The position numbers and the translations under genes were made by a program. A DNA stretch of 64,000 nucleotides. It comes from Limnephilus marmoratus (lineage: Eukaryota; Arthropoda; Insecta; Trichoptera; Limnephilidae). Location of the stretch: contig OU862917.1 of assembly GCA_917880885.1 (NCBI GenBank), positions 49,832,727-49,896,726 on the forward strand, in the 5' to 3' direction. The notes under the pieces were generated by a model. The model saw only the letters and a program-made list of their open reading frames with translations. It did no database searches and was not told the DNA's origin. How positions within the stretch are numbered: the stretch's first letter is position 1; each line of letters opens with the position of its first letter. Shown here in pieces: positions 55,722 through 64,000 of this stretch.

Positions 55722-55885
55722 GGATATTTTGTTGGAGAATGTTTTGTCCGTAAGAAATTTTGTCGGGGATATTTTGTCGGTGATATTTTAGGTTAGGTTA
55801 GGTTAAGTTTTAGTAGATATTTTGTTGAAGGATGTTTTGTCCGTGGGATATTTTATTGGGGATATTTTGCGAAATAAACGCGCAG

Positions 55886-56369
55886 TACCAATTTCATCAC
55901 CGTTAAAATTGAATTCTGTGGGTTCCGATTCATCTAAATACCGAATATAGGGGATCAAGTCACGTGAGTTAAGGCAGGATTATATGAATTCCTGGGTCAC
56001 CGGGAGCTTCGACGTCGCCCGGTTTCGGGGATTACAATTAATCGGAATCCGACGATATTGGGATTGGAGAGGCACATCGCTTATATTACCCGATAAGCCT
56101 GGGTGGTATGAACGGCTGACTTTAGTGTTTGCTTCTGACCTTTGTCAACGAAAGAGAAGGGGCATACATTTGTCAATCAATATAACATGTAGTCCTCGGC
56201 ACGAATATACATAAATAACTATATGTAATTTATTGATGGCGCATTTTCTTTAGTATCCAGCTATAGTTGTAACCAATGGCTGGCTTCTTCACCCGAGTTT
56301 AAATACACTTTCGTATTGAAATTATTTCACAGATAAAATAAGTTTTACTTTATAGCTTATGATGGAAAT
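55886..56369. other. No recognised feature
   Basis: A 76-codon plus-strand frame (55984-56214) has no known motif. Confidence 0.4.
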
Positions 56370-56689
56370 GGTTTTGACAGAACTAATTTTAAAAATAAAC
56401 ATACATAGGTAATAGAGAAAAGTAATAGACATAAACAATAATAAAATTTGAAAGAAAATAATGTGTAAGGGACGAGGGGCAATATAGAACAATTAAAAAT
56501 TTAAAAGGGGAATAGATATAATAATGGGTCATTTAAAAACAGATTTATTATTTATTTAGATCATACATCTACCCTATACAAAAGGATAAAGAAGAGAAAA
56601 AATGGAGAAAAATGATGTATTTTAATAATAAAATTTCTAATTCAATAAAAAAGAATGTACCTAATGAAATTATTCCTGTATTTTATGCA

Positions 56690-57068
56690 AACAATAGACT
56701 TGAACATTACATAGTAAATAATAAAGATAGAGATTCAAAAATGAAAAAATCTGGAATTTATAAATTGAAATGATTGTTATTTCTTTTATATAGGTAAAAC
56801 TTCTAGAAACTTTGAAATAAGGATTAAAGAGCATATGAAAGCTTTAAATAATAATAGTTTCTCGGAGTTTGCCAACCATTTAATAGAAACTAGTCGTACC
56901 TTTAATTTTAACAGTGGAATAGAATTAATACATTGTAATGTCAATGGCTTTCAGTTGGATAAATTAGAAATTTTAGAGATTAGAAAGAGTGTTAATGCAA
57001 ATTTAAATATTATTAATAATCAAAAATTGTTTTTAAATGACCCATTATTAAATCTATTCCCCTTTTAA
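56690..57068 (+). pseudogene. PLE GIY-YIG endonuclease remnant
   Basis: The first frame reads FYANNRLEHYIVNNKDRDSK and MKKSGIYKLK and stops near 56773. Another frame continues at once with YIGKTSRNFEIRIKEH and SFSEFANHLIETSRTFNF to the stop at 57066-57068. Together they give a GIY-YIG domain (GIYKL, YIGKT, the R/H/E residues) broken by a small deletion where the usual C-x2-C segment lies. The ends agree with PLE proteins such as the one at 39457-40519. Confidence 0.78.
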
Positions 57069-57192
57069 ATTTTTAATTGTTCTATATTGCCCCTCGTCCC
57101 TTACACATTATTTTCTTTCAAATTTTATTATTGTTTATGTCTATTACTCTTCTCTATTACCTATGTATGTCTATTTTTAAAATTAGTTCTGT

Positions 57193-57240
57193 CAAAACCC
57201 TGAGGAAGTCAGCTTGGCTGACGAAACATGTCGGTTTTTG
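57193..57240 (+). ncRNA. Hammerhead ribozyme motif, near-ideal (PLE-D)
   Basis: Stem I CAAAACC (57193-57199) pairs with GGTTTTTG (57233-57240) with one bulged T. The core is CTGAGGA (57200-57206); stem II is GTCAGC/GCTGAC with loop TTG (57208-57222); GAAA lies at 57223-57226; stem III CATG is short and self-complementary; GTC (57230-57232) is the cleavage triplet. This has the best stem I in the window. Confidence 0.8.
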
Positions 57241-58627
57241 TAAATAATTAAGTGGTTAATACAACGTTATTTATTAATTTGAATTATAATAATCATCCCT
57301 TAGAAATGAAATGAAGAAATAAACTGTTTTGCTTATTGACTTTGTCCTTTTTTCGGGGTCTAATTTCACTGCACGTCCTTCTGTTAATCGTCATAATGTT
57401 ATTATATCCGCTTGTATAAAGTACAGAAATTATTTATCTTTGTCAAAGAGTTTTGTTAGGTTGACCAGAGCTGTCTACGACAAGCTGTTCCTAAAATATG
57501 TCAAACTTCCCTGACGTTGTTTCAATTTTCCCGATTACTTAACTGGAATCCGGCTAAACTTCGAAGCCTTATCACACGTGTACAAGATATAGCGACCCTC
57601 CAGTGATTAAGCCTGGCTTAGTTAGTTCATAAATCCCTCCATCGCGCATATTTTGCAAGGTATCCTCGCTAATCCGCGATTTAATTAAATACTCCTTAAG
57701 TACTTTCACTAGAAGGGGTTCGGCCAACCGTGCAAAGAATTTCGTTTATCAAATTTCAAAATATACTGACGTTATTTATTGTAACATAAATCCTTAACAT
57801 ACCGAAAAGCTTAATTTAAACTGGCGGTTACGTGCGCAACTTTGTTGTTTGTGTCACCCAATTAAGGATCGTTGCGTGTTCCGAAAAAAGGAACCAATTT
57901 TAAGTTTATAATAATGCTAGCTTTGGTACGCGGCTTTATCCACATTTTTCCCCGGTTATAAATAAATAAAGAAATAATGTTTATTCATCAATAGATTTTT
58001 TTAACAATATTACACATTTTGTTCTTTTATCATCGATACTATTAACGAAAAGGTCACTGCTCAGCTACAATTCAGCCATGAATTGTCAGTTTCAAAAAGA
58101 GAAATAATTACAATTCAAAATTTCTCCTGGAAAGCAGCTCTTTTGCAGTAGTGCCTCCAATATAAAACAGAAAATAAAATAAAAAAATAAATTAAATGAA
58201 ATAATACAAACATTAGGTTACATAAAAAATAAATCAATTTATACTACATACAATTGTTATGACTTTATTCAAGGTATCTTTATTGATTACTTACATCTAC
58301 CGGGTACACAAAGGTATTTTGTATGCTGTGTTTGTGACATCAAGACATAAAATGAACTATGAGAAAGGCAATTTCTATCATATTGATTGATTGCCTCCGT
58401 CTTTCCGTTCGATCGTAAAAAAACGTACTTTTCAAAATATTTGTGTTTTTTCCATACGCTTACATAACATGCCTTAAAACATAGTGACACTTTTCAGAAT
58501 AAAAATAAAATTAATAAATCTTTTAGCAATATAATTGTTATATTCATTGAACACTTAAGATTAAGAAGTTAAAAGAAAATAACATGTTTTTATTTTGAAA
58601 GACAAAAGCTAATTTTATTTGTATTAC
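57241..58627. other. No recognised gene
   Basis: AT-rich; short open frames without motifs (for example 57329-57514 plus, 58287-58490 minus). Confidence 0.4.
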
Positions 58628-58996
58628 TTTTGGGAAGTGGGTATGGGTACCATTTATTGGATAACCAACACCCCTGCCATAGGTCGCCCCAAGTAGTTCG
58701 CTACGTTTGGTGAGCAGGGGTGTCCGAGTTCATGGGGTGAAGTTTATCAGTCTTGCTGGTGCATGGTGGGCCAGATTGGGAGAGACTGGTTGAGGAATAC
58801 CTAACCTAGACCTTTCCAGCCGGATTCTCGACTTGCACCGCAGTGGGAGGAATAGATTCATATATTGGTCTCCAATGGACACATTAACCCCCAGATTCCT
58901 ATCCACCCCTTATACCTTTTACTTCCCAGAACTTCCTCTCGACCCTGAGGAATATTATTTCTCCTCAGGGCTTCCTTTGTGGAGCTAATGTAAAAA
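58628..58996 (+). repeat. SH SINE-like element, copy 6
   Basis: Body blocks as in the reference copy at 49046. Most of the left half of the tail is deleted; the end 'cctcagggcttcctttgtgg' and an A-rich terminus remain. Confidence 0.65.
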
Positions 58997-59855
58997 ATAA
59001 CACTAAAAAAATATCCAAGGGCCTAAAATTTTTTGTTAATAATAATATATCATCATTTTTAAAAATGCCACGAAATTTTTTTATAGAATGTGTATTTCAC
59101 AAAATGGAACACCGAAAACACAAAGTGATTAAAACATTTTGTTTAATTAAATAATTTTCCCGAACTTCGATAATTATCAACAACAATATAATGGCGCTGA
59201 AATAATAAGACGGAATCCATCTATTTATTTTATAAAGCAATTATTTTGTGTCAACATTAGTCACTCCATTACTTTACATAGACGCTCTTATATTCATAAA
59301 TGTTTTTTTCCGTAGCGTCGTAGCCAGTTCCTCCGTAGGCCGTAGACCCGTAGAGCGTAGAGGCATCGCAGCGGAGATACATGAAGATTTATATCAGTTC
59401 CCAGAAAAGTTTAAGGCCTGGCTGTGAAAATTTTAGTATAAAGCCTTCGTAAGCATGATGGAATGGGGTACAGGCAACGGACGGCAGTTCGGGAGAGGCT
59501 CACTAAACCCTATTTTGGCCTCGTGATTTTAAAATTAGTATCTGAAAGCTTCAGTACAACGATACCAATAATAATTAAACAGGGAATAAACTTCGTAAAT
59601 TTGTTTCACTTGTTTATTTTATATCAGACCCGTTTTATACTGCTAACCAGCAACACTGGGATGGTTTATTTGAGGTTCGTTGAGAGTTTTAATGCGTCGA
59701 AGTTTAGTAGCATAAAATAAAAATTTATAAGGATCATAAAATTGAAATGTATCAGTATTAAGAAGCCCTAAGTTGCTTAGATGAAACCAGTTTGGTATTA
59801 AACACTGTAACATGTTTTATGATGAATTTGTTATAATCAACGAGATTCCAAAATG
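58997..59855. other. No recognised feature
   Basis: AT-rich; the open frame 59463-59720 shows no motif. A short CGTAG-rich stretch lies near 59315-59365. Confidence 0.4.
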
Positions 59856-59859
59856 AAAC

Positions 59860-60632
59860 AATATTTTATTCAGGTCGAAATTGTAGTTTCAAAGACCGAA
59901 GCATGTCTGATTAAAACTAAAAGGGATAGAAATGACAATCTAGTCTCCTGTAATGGAAGCAATCTTCCCAAAACGCATTTCATTGATACGCTTGATGTAA
60001 CTCTAAGTGATCAGCTCCTCCGAAACCAGAGTCAAGTTAGCCTCTCAGAATCGGTGCGTACTGTACAGAGCTCGCAGATAATTTAATAGTACACAATTGC
60101 TGACCCTGTACAAATCGCAAGTCTGCCCCATTGTTGAATTCGGAAGTTACCTATGGGCTGGAGCCCCAAAACACCTGAAAAAACCCCTTGAATCTGTGCA
60201 GAATTGGGCGATTCTTTTGAACGATTCCCCTATCTTAACAAGCAAATTGCAATCTTTAGAGCACACGCGTTAGATACGTACGCTAACCTTTTCTATCGGT
60301 ATTACAATGGAAGATCGAGGAACTAGCGTCATTGATCCCTTTGGCACCGGTACATAGTCGGGAAACACGCCAAACGCGTGCTTAACATTTGATTGACATT
60401 TGTCACGTGAGAAAAGACCGTTTCTACGACTCGTTCTTGAGTTCAACAGCTTAGCCGTGCAATGATTTACCGGCCTCTGTGTTTCGTCCCTCTTACAATA
60501 TGGGTATCTTCAAGACCCCTGTTCACTCTTTCCGCTCCTTAAAAAAACTCTTCAAACATCATCTTCAAAGATGAAATAGCCGCCGGGGAAATCACTTTCC
60601 CCAAGGCCTCCTGTTTAGAGTAATAAAGTAAA
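59860..60632 (+). pseudogene. Hairpin-tail LINE (LH), longest copy
   Basis: An open frame to 60086 carries 'LPKTHFIDTLDVTLSDQLL', which fits the 'IDMLGV.I...L' block after the RT domain. The next part (about 60089-60270) reads LLTLYKSQVCPIVEFGSYLW and AGAPKHLKKPLESVQNWAIL, the following block. The rest matches the other LH copies down to a hairpin tail at 60545-60625. Several frameshifts and stops make it a pseudogene. The catalytic RT domain is not included. Confidence 0.78.
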
Positions 60633-61369
60633 AAATATGTTTTGATGATCCCAGTAATAATAAAAAAACACCAAACAACAAACTACGGAAAATAAATGTC
60701 GTATTCATCTTAGTTCGGGAATTAAAATTCATTGCTAGCTATTTATTTTAATCGACCGAATTATATACCCCGAGGTTAAAGTAAAGCCAAGTAATAAGTT
60801 GATAAGGTTCGTGACTGCTTTAATTTTATGTCATAATAATTATTTACTAATTCCAGCAATGCTATCTCTTTGTAACTTCAGGAAGGTATAACTAAAATAG
60901 AAAGGAGACAGATCTACTGAAAATTTAAAGGCAGATTTTCCTGTCATTCAGGGCGCGTATTACTTCCACACGAGGTAACCCATGCATGCAAATAGCCCCG
61001 ATTTACATATAAATCGGGCCTTTAACTTCTGGAGGACAAATGTTTATCACAGCCCTTAAAAATTAATCACGGCAACAACCCTATCAACTCCAGGAACTGC
61101 GCTGCGGTAATCAAATTAACCCGATCGCGTGACGCGTTTAGTTAAACATTTCAGTGTGTCATCTAATTACAGACAGTCAGGAATTACATCGAATTATATC
61201 CGTACGTAATACAAGTGAGATTAAATTTATCAGGAAATTAAATGCGTTCCAAATTATTAGCAATGTATACAAAACTATACAGAACTTTGTCTGAACTTGA
61301 ATACAACTCCTACCCTTACGTAAGTAGGTACATAATAATATTGTTTAAAAAGTATTAAATTATTAATAA
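60633..61369. other. No recognised feature
   Basis: No tandem or paired structures seen. Confidence 0.4.
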
Positions 61370-61637
61370 CTAGCAGACCCGGCCACACGTCGCTGTGGCT
61401 AATGAAACCTTTATAACCAACGTCATTTGTTAAATCAAATCCACACCACGCTGCTCGCTGCCGCTTGGACAGATATATTATGTATTTCAACCAATTTACA
61501 AGAAACCTTGACAAATTATATACCTAAGAACCTGCCTCATGAATCACTCTATCAATTGGTGAAAACCGCATGAAAATCCGTTGCGTAGTTTAAAAGATCT
61601 AAGCGCACATACAGCGTGAGCGACTTCATTTTATACT
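61370..61637 (-). mobile_element. Short non-autonomous Helitron, subfamily 2
   Basis: On the minus strand the 5' part 'tataaaatgaagtcgctc' leads, after about 270 bp, to the hairpin GCCACA-gcgacg-TGTGGC, CGGGTCTG and CTAG (61373-61370). It is a compact relative of the element at 21154-21664. No coding sequence. Confidence 0.7.
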
Positions 61638-61687
61638 TAGTAAAGATAAAGATAACAAATTATATAATATTTATATGATTTGACTTC

Positions 61688-62157
61688 GTTCTTTGCATTA
61701 GCTCTTCCAGGAGGCCACGGGAAAAAGTTTCCCGAGCGCCTATTTCATTTTTGGGGATGTTGTGTGGAGAGTATTTTTAGGGAAAGGAAGGAGAGGAAGT
61801 TCTGAAAGGAAAAAGGTAAGTGGGGTGGGTAGGAATGTGCGGATCAATATGGCCAGGTATTCCTGCACAGACATATGAATCCGCCTTCCCTCTTTACTGC
61901 AAGGTAGTGGGTAGAAAGAGAGTCCGACTAGAAAGTCAAAGTCTCCCTCAACCAGTCTCTTCCGATCCAGCCCGCCATGCATTAGGTGGGCAAACGCATC
62001 CGCCACCAAGTCTTCTACAAACCGCACCCTATAAACACGACTACCCCTGCTAAGTCACCAAACGTAACTAACGTCTCGGAATGACATATGAAAGGAGTGC
62101 TGGTTATCCAATAAATGGTTCCCAGGGCGGCGGTACCCATACCTGCCTCACATATTG
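61688..62157 (-). repeat. SH SINE-like element, copy 7
   Basis: On the minus strand it starts near 62157 with 'gaggcaggtatgggtacc', contains the body blocks and ends in a hairpin tail at 61690-61790 with changed inner stem bases (CGGGAAA / TTTCCCG still pair). Confidence 0.62.
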
Positions 62158-62879
62158 AAAATTTACTATTTATGGAATATAAAAAATACAAAAGCGAAGC
62201 TATACCTATTTTACGAGAACTTGCATTAAAAAAAATTGCATCCCTTAATTGCATGGGTTGAGATAAGAGATCCGAATATAATTAATTAATAACACGGATA
62301 AATTCATTACAGTTTTGATTAATTTGAAATCCACCTGGATGTTCAATGTCACAAAATCCCGAAATACACAGAAACGTAATTGAAATGGCAACACATGAAT
62401 AATTGCTTTCCCCTGTCATGAAAAATACCCCACGGATTAACCCGCAGAGAACGATCGGCCAAACAATGTTATCCATTCAATTAAAAATCAATCTGTCACT
62501 TGTTTCAATGGTCGTCGCAGATTCGGAGGAAACAATCGAATCCGGATGATTAATCCGGTTGTTCGTCGGATGAGCTCACGCAAAAATACACAGACAATAC
62601 CAATTTATTGGCGGAGGATATCGGAAATATTGTACAGCCTGTATCGGTGTTTGAAACAGATCGATTATGACTTCTTTATTTTTACAAACGTCATATACCG
62701 CAGTCAATCAACTAAAAATTAGCTTTGGATTAGGCAAAGATTTTGCCATTGATTTAAACGGCTTCGATCCCTATAAATTATATTTGACAATTAATTTTTT
62801 AAAAAAATTTCACGCTGAATAATTATTATACTAATTGGCGCAATTGAAAAGGTGAAATCATCATTATGTGAGTTTTTTT
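62158..62879. other. No recognised feature
   Basis: AT-rich sequence with no signature. Confidence 0.4.
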
Positions 62880-63040
62880 TTCGTTATTTGTTTTTGGGGT
62901 GTTATGCCGTGTTGCGCTACCTCCTTCTTTAACCAACCTTTAACCAACGTTGGCAAAAGGAGGAGGTAGCGCAACGCGGCATAACACCCCCAAAACAAAT
63001 AACGAAAATGCTTTTGGCCGTGAAAATCTTAAAACATTAT
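62880..63040. mobile_element. PLE-A terminal palindrome without spacer
   Basis: Inverted arms (about 62881-62950 and 62951-63006) match the outer part of the PLE-A termini; the flank 'cttttggccgtgaaaatctt' follows. The hammerhead core has been lost at the centre. Confidence 0.7.
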
Positions 63041-63129
63041 GGGAGGTGGTTAATTTTATCAACTGCGCTGAATAAATTTTTGTTGTGTGCAAAATTAACT
63101 TGTTAAAAAATTGCCTGTGGTACTGAATT

Positions 63130-63295
63130 CAATTTCATGAATTGAAGTAGTCCATTAGATTAATTGTATGAATTAAAGTGGTTCATGAGAATAATTGTAT
63201 GAATCAAAGTGGTCCATGTGTATAATTGTATTAATTAAAGAGTTCCATTCGAATTATTGTATTAATTAATGTGGTCCATGAAGATTAATTGTTTT
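63130..63295 (+). repeat. 31-bp minisatellite, left part
   Basis: About five units of 31 bp built on 'gaattaaagtggtccat' followed by 'agattaattgtat'. The array is interrupted by a LINE and resumes at 63851. Confidence 0.85.
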
Positions 63296-63299
63296 TTTG

Positions 63300-63850
63300 G
63301 CAGCCACGGTTAAATTTGGCCCACGGTTGAATTTGGCAGCCATTTCTGGTCTGGAGCTCCAAAATACCTGAAAAGTACCCTCGACTCTGTGCAGAAACGG
63401 GCGGTCCGTTTGATAGATTCTCCCATCTTAACAGACGGATTGCAATCTTTAGAGCACAGGCGTCGGGTGGGAATGCTATCCTTGTTCTACCGGTATTACA
63501 ATGGAAGATGCTCCGAGGAACTAGCATCATTGATCCCTTCGGCACCGGTTCATAGTCGGGAAACACGCCAAACGCGTGCCCAACATTTGTACACGGTTGA
63601 CATTTGCCGCATGGTCACATTTGCCACAGGTCGTTTCTTCGACTCGTTCTTATGTTCAACAGCTCGGCTGTGGAATGATTTGCCGGCCTCTGTGTTTCCT
63701 CCTTCCTACAACATGGGTCTCTTCAAGACCAATGTTCATTCCTTCCTCTCCTCAAAAAGACCCTCCACACAGCATCCCAGATGACATAGGCGCTGAGGGA
63801 AATTATTTTCCTCAGGGCCTCCTGTGTGGAGTTAACGTAAAAAAAAAAAA
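63300..63850 (+). mobile_element. Hairpin-tail LINE (LH) inserted in a minisatellite
   Basis: Encodes KYLKSTLDSVQKRAVRLIDS, RRRVGMLSLFYRYYNGRCSE, STARLWNDLPASVFPPSYNM and GLFKTNVHSFLSSKRPS with the frame open from about 63389 to 63784. This is the C-terminus of a jockey-superfamily ORF2, truncated at the 5' side. The hairpin tail (outer CTCCACACAG / CTGTGTGGAG) and a 13-base A-run complete it. It lies between units of the 31-bp minisatellite. Confidence 0.82.
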
Positions 63851-64000
63851 ATTTATGAATTGAAGTGCTCCATTGGATTAATTTTATAAATTAAAGTGGT
63901 CCAATAGATTAATTGTACGAATGACAGTGGTACATTTGATTAATTGTACGAATGAAAGTGGTACATTAGATTAATTGTATGAATTATTTTGATCCATTAG
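63851..64000 (+). repeat. 31-bp minisatellite, right part, runs off the window
   Basis: Units such as 'gaattgaagtgctccattgg' with 'attaatt' continue the array of 63130-63295 after the LINE insertion. Confidence 0.85.

Larger units (their letters stand above)
54345..55885. mobile_element. Foldback element with telomere-like core (TF family), expanded copy 3
   Basis: The left arm has 'gacaaaatatcc'-type units (54370-54420), then CCTAACCTAACCTAACC. After a short spacer come GGTTAGG blocks, two tandem arrays and the right arm of 'ggatattttgtcgg'-type units (to about 55870). The outer sequences ('ggttccgtg' left; 'gaaataaacgcgcagtacc' right) resemble those of the copy at 43786-44125. No ORF. Confidence 0.7.
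56370..57240 (+). mobile_element. Penelope-like element, second family (PLE-D), truncated
   Basis: Inverted arms of 172 bp each (56370-56541 and 57028-57199) flank a region encoding the GIY-YIG endonuclease end of a PLE. The outer edge of the left arm corresponds to the base of stem I of the hammerhead that follows the right arm. The RT domain is absent. Confidence 0.82.

Noticed and set aside
54420..55800. True chromosome end (telomere)
   Set aside because: TTAGG blocks are short, embedded in 79- and 58-bp units, occur in both orientations and have ordinary sequence on both sides. They are interstitial.
56835..57068. Small independent host gene
   Set aside because: It aligns with the GIY-YIG end of Penelope proteins and is preceded by the matching upstream part in another frame.

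Overview
This window looks like intergenic or intronic DNA from an arthropod, most likely an insect. It is AT-rich and holds almost no host coding sequence. It is packed with decayed mobile elements of classes common in insect genomes: Penelope-like elements with GIY-YIG endonucleases, RTE-type and jockey/CR1-type LINEs, tRNA-derived SINEs, Helitrons and PIF/Harbinger-type MITEs. The pentamer TTAGG, the usual insect telomere repeat, occurs repeatedly inside interstitial repeats. I cannot name the species. The one convincing host gene piece is a first coding exon on the minus strand (44950-45771, 274 codons, then a GT splice donor) with a very GC-rich proline/glycine stretch; I do not recognise the protein.

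Layout. 1-4 kb: a Penelope-like (PLE) terminus, an RTE LINE tail, and a SINE apparently split by a ~750-bp palindrome. 4.8-10.8 kb: a TAA-flanked MITE, a 290-bp-arm palindrome carrying a hammerhead ribozyme motif, and two PIF/Harbinger-like elements flanked by TTA. 11-25.4 kb: an RTE LINE, several Helitron pieces (one with a helicase C-terminus), LINE and SINE fragments, a second hammerhead palindrome, and a foldback element with TTAGG repeats. 25.8-38 kb: SINEs sharing a LINE tail, a LINE fragment, a tRNA-like locus, a third hammerhead hairpin and a TIR-flanked segment. 39.3-41.3 kb: the best-preserved PLE (RT to GIY-YIG, inverted arms, hammerhead). 43.8-55.9 kb: two more TTAGG foldback elements (one grown into 79-bp and 58-bp tandem arrays), the host exon, a MITE, a LINE with a 15-bp target duplication, and three LINE C-termini in a row. 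56.4-57.2 kb: a second PLE with an almost ideal hammerhead. 58-64 kb: SINEs, the longest hairpin-tail LINE copy, a Helitron, a PLE palindrome, and a 31-bp minisatellite split by a LINE insertion.

Three themes deserve attention. (1) Five different PLE-type repeats carry hammerhead ribozyme cores with different but paired stem II sequences. (2) A family of foldback elements combines short tandem arms with inward-facing CCTAA/TTAGG blocks. (3) A LINE family and an abundant SINE-like family share a two-tier 3' stem-loop, and one copy shows paired base changes. Calls rest on reading the sequence and on family knowledge; no database search or folding program was run.
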